A DNA stretch of 64,000 bases from Aspergillus flavus (GCF_009017415.1 NC_092404.1:744001-808000); one strand, 5' to 3'; shown: positions 33,793 to 45,889, counted from the stretch's first letter. A program made the numbers and translations. Notes: generated from the letters alone by a model not told the origin.

Positions 33793-34686
33793 GGACGAGT
33801 GTGTGCTAGCAAAGGCATGCCTGAAGCCGAAACGTGAACGTTGCTTCCGAGACCTCCGTTGTCGGCCCCACTCTTTTAGTTTCTCTTAGCGTGGGTGCTT
33901 GTTAACCTTATATGGAGTATAGTTCAAGACATTGGAGCAAGTAATATAGTGAAAAAATCCGAAAATGTTCCGAAGAAAGTGGGAGGGGGATTCGAAAGTG
34001 TTTCGACTGTAAGGCTCTTGACCGTTACTACATTGTGTGGTGGGAAAGGAAATAATAATTCTTATAGTTCTGGCGTCTATATTGATATGCTCTCTGTGCG
34101 GATTTCGTAGGGCATTCTTTCTTGACGTGTTTCGTAGGGCTTTTAGTGTTCTGTTAGGCGATGCTACAGGTATTAGTTGAATGCCTTGGTGTGCAATATT
34201 GATGGTCGGGGGTTCCTTTCCACACCTTGGAACGGATAGTGAAGATATTCCTGCACTGCAATTTCTCCGTTGGATTGGCTGGACAAGACCATTGATAAAA
34301 CCTTAATACTAAGCAAGGATAAGAATATACAACAAAATAGAGTATACATGCTTATAATTAAGGCTATTTCATACTCCTGCAAGGTCTGGGCAGTCACTCG
34401 AATTGTGCCAGTAGTTTAGATCTAGAATAAAAACCGGCTCCTCTTTCACAACTAACCCTGGCACCGTGCATTAGGGCTGAAATCCTTCATATTTAGGGGC
34501 CTTGGCGGTCTTGTAGATCAAAAGAACACGGAATACAGCTCCGGGTAGTTTTAGAAATACCTTCTGATCTCTTGCTATGAATGCTAGGCGTAGTTGGTGA
34601 ATTATAAATTGAAGCAACGGTCAAACTTCCACGCAGTTCTGTAACCTTGAGGCTGTACCAGTGCTACTTCTACCATTGGAACGATC
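33793..34686. promoter_or_regulatory. Intergenic, promoter of pyruvate decarboxylase
   Basis: About 890 nt upstream of the decarboxylase start. No additional gene supported. Confidence 0.4.
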
Positions 34687-36402
34687 ATGTCTGAGACAAT
34701 TCATCTGACGGAGTATCTCTTCCGGCGTCTCCGCGAGGTGGGCTTGCAGGCCGTCCATGGAGTCCCCGGAGACTACAACCTCTTGATGATGGACTATATT
34801 GTTCCAGCTGGGCTGGAGTGGGTTGGAAACTGCAACGAGCTTAATGCCGGCTACGCCGCAGATGGGTATGCGCGAGTCAAAGGCATCGGTGCCCTTGTCA
34901 CAACATTCGGCGTGGGAGAGCTATCAGCCATCAACGCTATTGCGGGCTCATATGCTGAAATGGCTCCGGTGATTCACATTGTCGGCACGCCGAAACGTGC
35001 AATGCAGACACGAGGAGCCAAGCTTCACCATTCTGTATGCAGTGGAAAGCCAAGCGATTTCACCATGTTCGCAGAGATGTACTCTAAAATCACCGCTGCA
35101 CAAGAGAATCTCTGGGATGCTTCAACAGCTCCCGCTCAGATTGATCGATTGATACGGGAATGCATTATTCAATCTCGACCGGTATATTTACAAGTTCCAG
35201 CGGACATGGTTACCGAACCTGTCCCCGCCGCAGCTCTTTCTCGACCTCTTGATCTCACCCCGCCTTCCAACGACCCGGAGACTGAGCAGGAAATCTGTAA
35301 TATCATTGTGGAGAGAATCAGTAACGCAAAGCAACCATTTATTTTGATCGACGCCGGCACATCCCGCTACGGGCTAGTGAGCGAGGCAGATAAGCTGGTC
35401 AGAATAACAGGGTTCCCAACCGCCACGACACCCTTCGGAAAGGGGATACCGGATGAGACTTTACCGAACTTCCACGGCATCTATGCATCAGTGGGAGAAG
35501 GGACATATCTGCCTTATGTCGAATCCTCCGATCTGATTATCAATATCGGACCTGTCCACAGCAATGTCAATACCTCTTGTTTCACCACGATTCCCAACTC
35601 CAGGGTGTCCATCGTCTTTGACCAGACATCCATCACTATCGATGGCGAAGTCTACAACGTCTTCCCAAAAGGCGTGTTAAAAAGGGTACTCGACCACCTT
35701 CAGGATGCTATGCTCTCCTTCTGGCCATACCCAAACTTACCAGACCCACGATCCACACTAAAGCACATCTCTCGAGCAACCAGCGCAGGAGCTCTCACAC
35801 AAGACATATTCTTCAAGCGCATGTCATATTTCTTCCGCCCCGGAGATATAATCTTAACAGAAACCGGCACCGCAAGCAACGGTGGTCGTGACTTCGTCTT
35901 CCCTCAAAATGTGAGCATGATAAATTCTGGTGTCTGGCTGTCGATCGGCTACATGCTCGGTGCCGCACAAGGAGTAGCCCTAGCACAACGAAATATGGTC
36001 TCGCAAGGACGAACAATCCTTTTTATAGGCGATGGCAGTTTCCAAGTGACAGCACAAGAACTGAGTACTATTATCCGGAAGAAACTGAGTGCCATTATCT
36101 TCGTGATCAATAACGATGGGTACACGATTGAGCGTTTGATTCATGGGATGGACGCGGACTATAATGATATTGCAATGTGGCGATATCTCGATTCACCTTC
36201 TTATTTCGGGGCCCCGTCCGACGATTCATATCCTGTGTTCACTGCGAGGGTGAGCACGTGGGGGGAGCTTGATGGCGTTTTGTCGAGAGAGAGCTTTCAG
36301 CGCGGCCCAGGGCTGCGAATGGTGGAACTGATGATGGGTGTCTCGGACTGTACGGAAACGTTGAGGCTCTTTCTTAAGATGTATGCTGCTAGGAAGGAGT
36401 GA
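34687..36402 (+). CDS. Pyruvate decarboxylase-like thiamine diphosphate enzyme
   Basis: 571-aa intronless protein from ATG 34687, full length for the family. It decarboxylates pyruvate or a related 2-oxo acid to an aldehyde in the cytosol. The N-terminal domain has VHGVPGDYNLLMMDYI and the catalytic Glu in GNCNELNAGYAADGYARV. The His-His pair appears in KLHHSVCSGKPSDF. The C-terminal ThDP-binding motif starts at Gly448, GDGSFQVTAQELSTI, and ends INNDGYTIE. Fungi often keep a main pdcA plus divergent paralogues; with no glycolytic neighbours this could be a paralogue acting on another 2-oxo acid. No lesions seen. Confidence 0.93.
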   Translation: MSETIHLTEYLFRRLREVGLQAVHGVPGDYNLLMMDYIVPAGLEWVGNCNELNAGYAADGYARVKGIGALVTTFGVGELSAINAIAGSYAEMAPVIHIVGTPKRAMQTRGAKLHHSVCSGKPSDFTMFAEMYSKITAAQENLWDASTAPAQIDRLIRECIIQSRPVYLQVPADMVTEPVPAAALSRPLDLTPPSNDPETEQEICNIIVERISNAKQPFILIDAGTSRYGLVSEADKLVRITGFPTATTPFGKGIPDETLPNFHGIYASVGEGTYLPYVESSDLIINIGPVHSNVNTSCFTTIPNSRVSIVFDQTSITIDGEVYNVFPKGVLKRVLDHLQDAMLSFWPYPNLPDPRSTLKHISRATSAGALTQDIFFKRMSYFFRPGDIILTETGTASNGGRDFVFPQNVSMINSGVWLSIGYMLGAAQGVALAQRNMVSQGRTILFIGDGSFQVTAQELSTIIRKKLSAIIFVINNDGYTIERLIHGMDADYNDIAMWRYLDSPSYFGAPSDDSYPVFTARVSTWGELDGVLSRESFQRGPGLRMVELMMGVSDCTETLRLFLKMYAARKE

Positions 36403-37038
36403 TTTATTTTATTTTATTTTTATTTTTTTGTTTTGGTCTCTTGTAATTAGCACCCGGAGTGTAAGTTAGAATTGGCGGTCTATAAAGACTTCCAATGTTA
36501 ATATCATGGCATGAACGTTATGTAAGAGGAGCATGGAGGTGAGATTCACGGGGAGGAGCAAAAGATCATGAGAGATTATGATATATCGATCTCTAGGATG
36601 ATTATTTACCAAGTTGAAGGCATTTACTATGTTAAACTCGTATCGCTTCACGCTTATTGGAAAGATATATACATTAGTACCAGACGAGCCACGAGACACC
36701 ATCTAGCACGAAGTTTGAGCGGAGCTATTATTCAATCCCCAACAAAGATAGAACAGAGGAGCGTATAGTATCAATTAGAAGGAGGCCATATAAATGACCT
36801 ATGTATCCCCATTCTGTGGTAGGTGTTGAACACTTGATTATTTGCGGATGAAGATGGAATATCTCACAGCAACTGCATGTAGATATAGGACAGGGGCGAT
36901 GCCATATTTCAACACAGGTATGCCTTATTTTCTATGGCCAATTTCCATAACGTGAGGCATGGTGGTATTCACTAATGTGCTCAAATGTTCAACGTTGAGA
37001 CATGCGGTATCTCTGTAGACTATCAAATACGGAGAGCT
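36403..37038. other. Intergenic, convergent gene ends
   Basis: 636 nt, beginning with a T-rich 3' flank (36407-36440). No gene supported. Confidence 0.5.
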
Positions 37039-37689
37039 TCACCGAGTAAGGCCATTTCCATTAAAACGCTTGGAGAAAAGGCGGTGCACACCAGATGTTA
37101 TCGCGTTTCGAGAGCGAGACAGGAAAGGGTAATCACTGTTATTGTGCCGATAACTCTTATGGAAGGTGGGAGCTGGTCGGCCATTTTTCTTTTTGCGGGC
37201 ATTGAATGGCTGGTTCGAGTTAGCCGGTAAGGCTGATATAGGCGCTAATTCTGGGAAATAGTCCCACTTCTTCTCCCAAAAGTAGTGGTTAGGCCGTGTA
37301 GGGAATGCAGTTCTGGTTAACGGGTACTCATCCCGGTTTCTATGCAAGAAAGAAGTGGTGATGATCCTTGGGCGTGATGTAGACTCATCTTTTTCAAACA
37401 GGGTATCGGGAGGAGAATGATTCACTCCCATGGGTAGATCATCTGAGTCGGACTTGTTGATGACTGGATAGTCTTCAGTTGATTCCCGGGAAGGGCAACG
37501 CTCAGAGAGGCTAGGTGGGGTGCTCCTGGCGTCGAACCATGTAGTTTGACTGGGATCTATAGAAGGGCTTCCCCGTACTGGATTTAGGGGCAACGTATGG
37601 AGAGGTTTATCAAATGAAGGAATTCGTTGACTTGAGCAAATTGACTGCTTTGGCTCGTCAAGCGACTGGGTTGGCCTCATGGGAGGCAT
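37039..37689 (-). CDS. Hypothetical low-complexity basic protein
   Basis: 216-aa frame from ATG 37689 (MPPMRPTQSLDEP). Rich in Ser, Pro, Arg and Asn, with no membrane segment or signal peptide; blocks such as HYFWEKKWDYFPELAP are non-repetitive and could be a short motif in a disordered protein. The frame is open upstream of the ATG without a stop for a few codons, so a further exon is possible. No family recognised. The length of uninterrupted frame in moderately AT-rich DNA is the main support. Confidence 0.4.
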   Translation of the reverse strand: MPPMRPTQSLDEPKQSICSSQRIPSFDKPLHTLPLNPVRGSPSIDPSQTTWFDARSTPPSLSERCPSRESTEDYPVINKSDSDDLPMGVNHSPPDTLFEKDESTSRPRIITTSFLHRNRDEYPLTRTAFPTRPNHYFWEKKWDYFPELAPISALPANSNQPFNARKKKNGRPAPTFHKSYRHNNSDYPFLSRSRNAITSGVHRLFSKRFNGNGLTR

Positions 37690-39526
37690 AGCATAAATGC
37701 GAATCAAGGACAAGCCAGCCAATTTGACAACTCGTTGGGTAGGTCGTAGAATATGATATTAGAGAAGAACCAAAACGATGAAGATAATTTCGCGATTTTA
37801 TTCTTCGCCCGTGATAGCAATAGGTAACGGAGACTCTATTCTTATAATAAGAAGATCCGGAGAGACCCGAAGCCGTGATGCGGACAATGAAGGGTAAGCA
37901 GAAAGCAATGTAAGATAATCAGAGCTCCATCAGCAATGTTTCGGAATGACCAGCAGAAGAAAACCAGACAAATTTTGGGACAGACCTAAAGATAGCGTGA
38001 GTGGATAAAAGGCCGTCACATCCATATCTAGCAAGACTTCATGAAGCACGGTCACTTGGGATTTTTTTCTACTTGGTCTGGTGTAGGTGAAGGATCTGAT
38101 ATATCCTAAAGTCGATTCTCGGAATGACTAGGTTTCGGAATAATGTAGACTCCGCACTGCTTTGGATCATGGACATAGTATGCTTCGATCTTCCTTATAG
38201 CCATGGGAGTACTTGGTCTAGCCTATCCCTACAAGTGATAGCCCAGAGGTTAGCCTCGATTGCCCAGTTAATAAAGGAGAAATCAGGCGGTGATCGCTAG
38301 AATGAACTGATCGACTTGAGGCCACATGGCGCGATCCTTCCCGCCCCGAATACGAGAAGTAACCCACCAGCATAAGCCCTGTCACAAAGGCCATGGCTCT
38401 TGGCTCTTTTGCTTAGTATAATACTACATAACATGGTTATATTCCGCGAGGATAGCCTTACCTTGAATGATATGGGTGTCTAGGATGAGATGCAGCAATA
38501 AGAATTACCAGAGACTAGTCTTACAAAGGCCAGACCAATGTGGTGCCTGTCGATGTGGTTACTAGTTTTTCAATATTCTCATACAAATATTAGTTTGTTC
38601 TCAACTGGTGTACTGGAGTAATTATACTTATATTCACTTTCAAACGACTTGTGTTGCATACGCGTAATGAATACCCGCTTGAATCCCCTTCGGCCACTAT
38701 GGTGGGCTTGCACTAGTTTATCTCGATAAGATCAGCACTTTGCTTCGGGCATACATTCGAATTTGGCTTTTACAACAGATGATCAAGTGAAGAACTAACT
38801 TTTGGCTGAACGTTACATGCTTGAATACGAGATGGTTCGTTCAGCCTATACACATTTTATTTTCTTTTGTATTTATTATCGCACCGAACAAAGTCTTGTA
38901 TGGTTCCCCAGTCTTTTCTTTTGTCTTCTTCCTCTTAGAAGTTGTGAGATATGTCAGATAACTTCATTGAGGTACTCTGTCCTTCTACCGCAGGATTAGT
39001 TGCCTAGTCGGTTGCCTGTCCCTACTCACCCACGCCTTCCATGCACAGAAGCCTTGAAGAGGGTTTCCCCCTGATTTAACTCTGCTGAGACTTCCAGAAC
39101 TATCACACGTTTCCTGTCGGACTTGTAGCCTATCGAGGCCCGATCGACGGCCAACGAAGACTTTTCCTATAGGAAGATATGGTCTATAACACACTTACGG
39201 GCACCGCTCTGTCCAATTTTACCAACTTTTGAGCAAGCCGAGCTTGCTGGATTATGTTACTTTGTGATATCGTGTCTTCAATGTGTAATACTTTATTACC
39301 TTCTATGCTTTGTATACGTCTATCAGTAGCGCAACTAGCGCTACAGTGGAGGTGGTGAAACGATAGGTGATAATGGGAGGTAGACGTTATCCTAGATCAT
39401 CCCTAGTATCTCTAGTCCGAGGTGTCGTGGGTGAATTGATTTGACTGAATGTAACGTACATCATGGTCATTTAAGTACTAGAGACTCTGATTGGATAGCC
39501 ACAACAATAATCTAGAGAGCAACGGC
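37690..39526. other. Intergenic, no supported gene
   Basis: About 1.8 kb of AT-rich sequence. Several short frames lack family features. Nothing supported. Confidence 0.5.
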
Positions 39527-40241
39527 TCACCCGCCCACTATCCCAAACTCCCCTCTAACATCTTCCAAAAGCTCCCAAGCCCACTCATACCTCTCTATTT
39601 CCATAGAACCAACCCTCAAACCAAACCTCTTCGAATTCGCATGTCCCACCGAAAATACCGGCCCCCTCCACCCTCTCTTTCTAGAAACCTCAACAGCAGC
39701 CTCCAACAGACTCCTCCCAACACCAACACCACGATACTGTAACTGCACAGTCCAAGCCCGAATAACACCAATCTTGATCCCATTCCCAAGAACACCTATT
39801 CTCAATATCTCCTGAGGGGCGAAAACATGTTCATCTAGTTCAGAAACGGTATCAACAACCCTAAGAACCAAGGTTCCTATGATCCTATCCCCGAATTTGG
39901 TTATGAGGATTAGATCCCCATCCTTATCCATATCTATTGTTCTAGCTTCATTGGAAGCCGGGATTTGATTCTGGGGTGGGTTTGAATTGTGATGATAGTT
40001 AGAGTATAACCATCTCCAAGTTCCGACTCGTTCTGCTTCGTCGAGGTAGCCGCTTGTTATGTAGCGCGTGAATGATAGGACGGTTGCTATGCAGCCTGTG
40101 GTTATTGTTAGGAGGAGTATCCAGTCGGAGGTAATTTTATAGAAATGTTGTGAGAGGAGGGCGAGGATGAGAGACAACAGTGTTAGGGTTAGGGGGTGGA
40201 GAAGGATGGCGCGGGATGCGGTTTGGCATTGTTGGGCTATG
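39527..40241 (-). pseudogene. GNAT N-acetyltransferase fragment, 5' end missing
   Basis: The frame from the acceptor at 40242 encodes AQQCQTASRAILLHPLTLTL, two hydrophobic segments (about 40 aa), GYLDEAERVGTWRWLY, then a GNAT-like domain: DRIIGTLVLRVVD, IRAWTVQLQYRGVGVGRSLLEAAV (the Q/RxxGxG/A acetyl-CoA loop) and a C-terminal RFGLRVGSMEIERYEW. The N-terminal part of the acetyltransferase with its own start is absent. Instead a canonical intron (40242-40302) joins this exon in frame to the truncated phosphate permease. The first ATG usable alone is internal. It is either a 5'-truncated gene or half of a chimera. Confidence 0.6.
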
Positions 40242-40302
40242 CTGTCGGAGATTAAATGGAGAGAGGTTAGTCACAATGTAGCCACAGAAGACAACGGCTT
40301 AC

Positions 40303-40832
40303 TCGGATGTGATAATAGAAGATAGTGGGTAGTCACCACCAATATCAATCCCCATGAGCACGCGCTAGAAGACAAGGATACCGGTGATAGACACAGCCGG
40401 AGAATTGGAGGCAAGAGCCTGGGCCAAAGTCGCCAGAATGATAATAATCAATTCATTTCCATACATCCGCTTGCGTCCAACAATATCCGCGAGCCATCCG
40501 AAGAAAGGCTGACCGATGACCGTGCCGCCTGAGGTAGATACTTTGATGGCTGTGTCGGAATTGTAGGGAATTTTGCCAGGGCGGGAAGCGGCATCTTGCC
40601 AGTAAACAACACCTAGCATCGCTGAACAGAGGTTAATGGCAAAGATGTCGTAGGAGCCAGTGAAGAATCCGACACCCGCCACAACGACCGCCCGCGCGTG
40701 ACGCCAACCGAAAGGTGCATTGTCAATCTGGGCAAGTGCAAGGGGACGGCGTTCATTTAGATCTTCGATGTGGGCAAAAATAGTATTATAGCTGGGAAAG
40801 GCGGAGTTGCCGCCAGAAGTCATAGTAGTCAT
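40303..40832 (-). pseudogene. Inorganic phosphate permease (PHO84 type), truncated with nonsense codon
   Basis: ATG 40832 starts MTTMTSGGNSAFPSYNTIFA, then the well-known family sequence: APFGWRHARAVVVAGVGFFT, GSYDIFAINLCSAMLGVVYW, KVSTSGGTVIGQPFFGWLAD, GRKRMYG. TAG at 40365-40367 interrupts ILVF-stop-RVLMGIDIGGDYPLSS where relatives have Trp; TGG to TAG is a single G-to-A change. Conserved residues are also altered (TDSYD to TGSYD, GQLFFG to GQPFFG). The frame ends at the donor 40302, and the remaining three quarters (of roughly 570 aa) is missing; the next exon belongs to a GNAT fragment. Clear pseudogene. Confidence 0.88.
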
Positions 40833-42369
40833 CTCGCATGCACTCACGTGCTACGACTAGGCTCCTCAAATCGGTTTATAACTTTATGAGAGGTAAAGTG
40901 CAAGAGGGAGGGAAGTACGACAGCAAACTTGTGGAATAAATGACTCAGTAAAGAACGAACAGATATAGCTAATACCAGCAATAGGTAATAGCTTCACTAG
41001 AAACAAAACTAATCTGGCTATACTCTTCGCCAATAGATCATGCACATGGCCTAATGAATGGCTAGGGAACGAATAGAGGACGCACCATGAGTTACCCAAA
41101 AGGGAAGCAGTAACCCTAGGTTGCTCTCCCGAGGCGTCTTTAGCTCCCGATCAATACCATTAAAGTTCCTCAACGCGGGCTTGGGATAAAGTCGGCCTTG
41201 CATTCTCGTGCCACTGACCATACGACTAAATTCAGCTGTGATAGCAGCAATCCGTTTCTGTAGTACAGCGGTATGGGAGATCAAACGGTACCTCCCTCCG
41301 TGGAAGCTATCTGCAGATTCACGATGGTCACGTGAATGATGCTTTACAGATGGCTTGACAAACTTAATGAATTAAGCAAAAGTTATTGAAAGGCTCTCAA
41401 TCATTCACGTGGTTGGGAACTTTAAACCATGTGGACCATACTCACGAGGGGAGAGCCCTGGATTGGAGTTGAGATTAGACTCCTCTGTGCAGTATCATTG
41501 GGTCGGCTTAAAAGCACGAATACTGCATTAGGAAGAAAGGTAAACTGACGGGAAAATATACACATTCTCGTTTGGATAAAGACAGCATATTCCTTTTCTC
41601 CTTTTTTTTTGTCGGGGCATGTGGTTACACTTGGATGAATAGCCACTTAACAAAGCGTGGCTCCAGATTCTGAAATGCCATATAGAGATGTCGCATTCTC
41701 GAAGTCTTACATCATATGCCATCCAGGAGCTTTTCCTTCGTGGTCTAGAAATGCCAGTGGCGGCTCTAAATTGTCCATCTTATAAGCTTTTCTCGATACC
41801 CCTCCGGAAGGTAATTTACGGACCTTAGCTCCGACCCTTCGCATATACTAGACGGAGGAAAACAAGACGAGCAAGGTTACTGTGAAAGAGAAGAATGATG
41901 ATGATAGAGAGTATTAATTCAAAATCATGAATGAAGATGCTAGAGGGATAACGAAATAAGGAATTTCACGGCATGCTACCCTTCAAACTCTAATTCAATG
42001 ATCTGCGTGTCCTTGATTTAAGCTTCAAATAGGGCTGGCCCTGTCACTACTAGGGTAGTACTAGTACTAGTAACTACTACGGGGCGCAGAAAGTATATCT
42101 GAACCTTCTTTTATTACGTTGCCACTACAAGTATGAATTCCTCAGGCCGCCCACCTCCTCGAGAATGATGAAGCAGCAACCGACTGAATCCATGCAGGCC
42201 GCAAACTCAATTCAGTTTGCCATTTGAGCTCCTTGCAACAACGGACACATGGTAGCATTAATCTATACTGGTCTAATCTATACTTTTCCCAAATTCATAG
42301 GGGATATTCTATACATATAACAACAGAAACATCAACGGAGAATCAAAGATAAATACCGAAATATCACAC
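40833..42369. other. Intergenic, decayed
   Basis: About 1.5 kb with no supported gene. It includes a short palindromic run (TAGGGTAGTACTAGTACTAGTAAC) near 42050. Possibly former promoter of the permease plus decayed DNA. Confidence 0.45.
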
Positions 42370-43836
42370 TTACAGTCCCCGCTTCATCTTCCATCGCATG
42401 ATGAAGGAGGCAAAGGGGAAAAACAAAATCGATACACCGATCCACGCAAAAAGGACACCGAAATCAAGACCGATGCGAGAATGTGTCCCGAAGAGGATGG
42501 TACGCAACGCCTCGACAACTGTTTTATATTAGTATTAGGAGTAACGCTGAAGAGAAGAGGCAGACTTACTGCGATGCAACGGCCATGCGTAGCCCCATCG
42601 GAAGAATCCTGGGGCGAGGTCCAGCGCATAGAACCCGGTTGCAACGTTACTAATGACCCAGAAGATAAGGAACAGCGAGCTCCAAGGGAATCCTAACACC
42701 ATTGCCATATTCTCGAGAGGAAAGCCGAGAGCACTCATGCCTACCCAGTTCAACATCCAGAACACCACAAAGGATCCATGTCCATAGGCATTTGGGTTGC
42801 TAGCGGAAACAGTATCTGGTGCCGGAGAGTTGCTGAATGGAATTTGGAACGCTAACGACACGAAAGAGTAGAACAGGGACAGGAAGAAATAGGCTGTGAT
42901 GTTGGAACACACACGCCACAGCAGCCACTGCGGTATCTTCAACGGGGGGTGATTGTCCTTGAGGAATTGCGCATGAATCGGCATAAGGAATGGGGAATTA
43001 AAGAAAGCGATGATGATGAGGTAAATCAAGCCGATGGTGACAGAGGGTGTTGCAGCAGCCGGACCAAATGGCCTAAGATCCACAGTGTTGAAACCAATAG
43101 CCGGGTTTATCGCTTGCGGGACATTCGAAATATTTAGCGATTCTTGGGCAACGGTTTGTACCCAGCGTGGTCCGAATTCGGCCAGGACTGTGCTCGCAAA
43201 GGCTGTCAACCCCGGTGTGATATAACTGGAATAAGTCGTTTCGTCACGAGCAGTGATGACAACGAATTGCGCAGCGCCGGTGGGATCGTACGAGGAATTT
43301 CCGTTTTTGACCGCATCGTGAAGAAGGGTAGTTGCATTCGCATTGACAATGATGGCAGCATAGGCATGCTCATCATACACACCCTGTCTCACGGCCCATG
43401 GATCATAGTTAAACTCATCCGGAGATTTTATGGTATATCCCAATCGGCCGGTTTCAGGGGTTCGGATTAGATTCTCTGCCACGTCGGTCACTGCAGGTCC
43501 CACAATTGGTTTGGTATCGCGATATGGATCGACCATGCCATCGAAGTCGACAACCCAGACCGTTAACGAATGGAGATTCTGCTCGACGCGAAACTGAACG
43601 GCCCAGTATAGGGACAGGATACAGAGGATGAAGACGCAAAGTGTGAGAACTATACGAGGGTACTGTTTAGCACGTTTCACACTATGGATAGAGAATAGGG
43701 GATACTCACCTGTACGGCCCCATTGGATAAACACTTGACGTCGAACCGATCTTAGCGCGGGGTCGAAAAAGGAGACAGCAGTGGGTGGCACTTCGACCTT
43801 GTCGCTGCCTTCGCCGATCTCCGTCTTCTCGCTCAT
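42370..43836 (-). CDS. SNG1/DUF3533 family multi-pass membrane protein
   Basis: Three exons (43836-43710, 43649-42570 and 42518-42370) with introns of 60 and 51 nt give 451 aa from ATG 43836 (MSEKTEIGEG). The first intron uses the acceptor TATAG at 43650, which gives WGRT joined to VLTLCVFILCILSLYWAVQF, the first TM helix; translation straight through also stays open. Then HSLTVWVVDFDGMVDPY, PDEFNYDPWAVRQGVYDEHAYAAIIV and a cluster of five to six TM helices near the C-terminus (SVTIGLIYLIIIAFFN, ISNVATGFYALDL). This is the family of yeast Sng1, linked to nitrosoguanidine resistance and plasma-membrane phospholipid asymmetry. In fungi such genes often flank stress or export genes. It appears intact. 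Confidence 0.88.
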
Positions 43837-44849
43837 CCTTATCGAAGTCGTTGTCGTCCAAGCCTGTTCAGGGGAGAAGGAGTAACAAAAACTACTAAGG
43901 GCGTTGGCAATGGCACATATGGCGAGATGCCTCAATATTTATCTGCCAACTCATTGCCAATCACGTCAATCGTCTGATGTAAAAAAACTCGGATTTCGAG
44001 ACAAACACTCGGGATATTTTCTAAATCGGGCATATCTAGACCTGAAATCGGAGACGGTGATTGGGTCGGACATTCGCCATGGTCCTAAGGCCGACACCAG
44101 TCACGTGGATTGTCTGGCACGTGCCGATCTTATCTGGTAGCAAATCGGAAGGCCTGCTGAAGCAACGTCTTATCGGAACATCCCGTCGGATTTCTAATAT
44201 CCCACGGACTTTGCGTATAGCGAGATAAACTCCGAGTTAACATGCAGGTCAACAAAGGAAATATGCATAAATTAGAGCACTTGCCATTGCCAATGCCCTG
44301 ATGAAGATCATGCCATTCAGCAGGTCTTTCGCCGATGTTCAACTTGCTTAATTGACTCAATTCATAAGCATGCAGTTTCACCTACAGTTGGACTCGTGCT
44401 GGGTGAGGTAAACATTGTTCTATCATAGGACCTACTACGAAGTGTAGATACCTGATTATCACAATACGTAAACCATTAACGAAATCCCGATGACCAAGGC
44501 CGAGGACCGTTCTCGTCCGTATCCCTGAAAGTTCAAGCCGAAACTCTTCGCTCTAATCCTGCGGTACCTAGTCTCTATCGAATTTCATCAAAACAGTAAT
44601 ATGAGACACGGGAGCTATACCATTTGATATGTAGGAAGTACTACATCAGGAATACTTGCCAATCATTGGGCATAAAATTCACAGTTATTGAGAAGCATCC
44701 TTAATGTCATATTTTACAAACACGGATTACCCGTATGTGTCTCATTGGTCCTAGCAGTCAAGCAACCTCCACATAGCAAGCAATCTAATCCTTGTCAGCT
44801 ACCTTTGCAGCTTAAGCACTTGTTTAAGCTATGGCCAGTGCGACTCATA
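43837..44849. other. Intergenic, no supported gene
   Basis: About 1 kb upstream of the SNG1-like gene. Nothing supported in either strand. Confidence 0.5.
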
Positions 44850-45517
44850 GCCGCACCACCAGCCACCCACTGAGCAGCGCCAGTAGCCAATGGCATAGCC
44901 GCGTTGTCGCTAGTGTCAGCGGTGGCAGTGGCAGAAGAGGAAGCAGAAGATCCTAACGTAGCACTACCGGTAGCAGAAGCGGTGGTCTTGGAAGCACCGG
45001 AGCTTGTGGCGGAGGCGGTAGCACTGGCAAGAGGCAGACTCGGTGGCAGTGATGGTGACGGTCATATTGGGGATGGAGGAGCTTGTGCAGAACTGTAGCC
45101 GGCAGAGACGGTGCTAGGTTCCTTAGTCTCTTTCACCCATCCTTTCCATGCCTTTCGTGCGACAATCATCTAGGGGTATGGATACTTACAAGCCTGGGGT
45201 CGTGTAGGCAAACTCAAAGGCGGTACTGCCCACCGTGATAATGAGCCCCACCGGGGATCCAGCAGTGGTCATAATTATTATCCCCATCATCAGAAGCTGC
45301 AATAGATCTAGTAGCTGAAGCACTCATGACTGTGGTCTGTGCAGCGGCAGGGTGTTTATTTCCAAGGGTAGTAAGGGTGACACTGCTCTGATTGCGGCAG
45401 TTGTAATTGTTCCCTCTGCCGTGCCGATGGGCTCGACCTCGCTAGGAGAGGGTCGTTAGCAGCTGCGGGTGTAACGATGGCCAGGAGGGGGAAAGAGCGT
45501 GGGGCTTGGAATGGCAT
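44850..45517 (-). pseudogene. Decayed Ser/Thr/Ala-rich GPI-type surface protein
   Basis: On the minus strand ATG 45517 begins MPFQAPRSFPLLAIV and soon loses frame. Pieces in different frames make one protein: NYNCRNQSSVTLTTLGN, then AGSPVGLIITVGSTAFEFAY and TTPGL before a donor-like GTAAGT at about 45190. A second part has MTVTITATES, a stalk rich in Ala/Ser/Thr, and a tail NAAMPLATGAAQWVAGGAAM like a GPI signal. At least two frame changes and early stops are needed to link these. The order of signal, Cys-containing body, Ser/Thr stalk and hydrophobic tail is that of small fungal GPI proteins. A broken relict. Confidence 0.55.
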
Positions 45518-45581
45518 GATATTCCTCTGGTGCGTGATGATTAAACGGGCCACCTAGAAAGGACTGTATATATCAGGGGCA

Positions 45582-45764
45582 AAAGTGGAGGCGGTGGCGC
45601 TGACCATGCTGCCGACGGGCGTGGGGGGCGATAAGGATGAGTGGACAGTCTATAATCTGACGTGGAAGGCGACGGTGTACAGCTTGGAGGGGTAGGTAAG
45701 GTTGAGCGATGCAACGCTACAGATTACCGGTGAGGTTGAGGCACGGGTGGCTATTACGGACTAA
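45582..45764 (+). pseudogene. Gene fragment with internal stop
   Basis: One frame reads KVEAVALTMLPTGVGGDK, EWTVYNLTWKATVYSLEG, then TAG at 45693-45695, and in the same frame VRLSDATLQITGEVEARV, ending at TAA 45762-45764. The alternation of hydrophobic and polar residues looks like a beta-rich domain, and the frame is too protein-like to be chance. The 5' end is not visible. Family not recognised. Confidence 0.4.
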
Positions 45765-45889
45765 CGCCAGACTAGCAGATCCCTTACTCTAGTATGGAAT
45801 GAGGTGCATATGTACCCTTGTTAAGTTGTCTTGTCACAGTGGGGGTTATTCAAATTTAGCCTCAGACCAGCAGCACTCTATGAGTTCGT

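Noticed and set aside
43649..43709. Reading straight through the first intron of the SNG1-like gene
   Set aside because: The stretch is open in frame, but canonical GTGAGT...TATAG ends and the better TM helix after splicing favour an intron.
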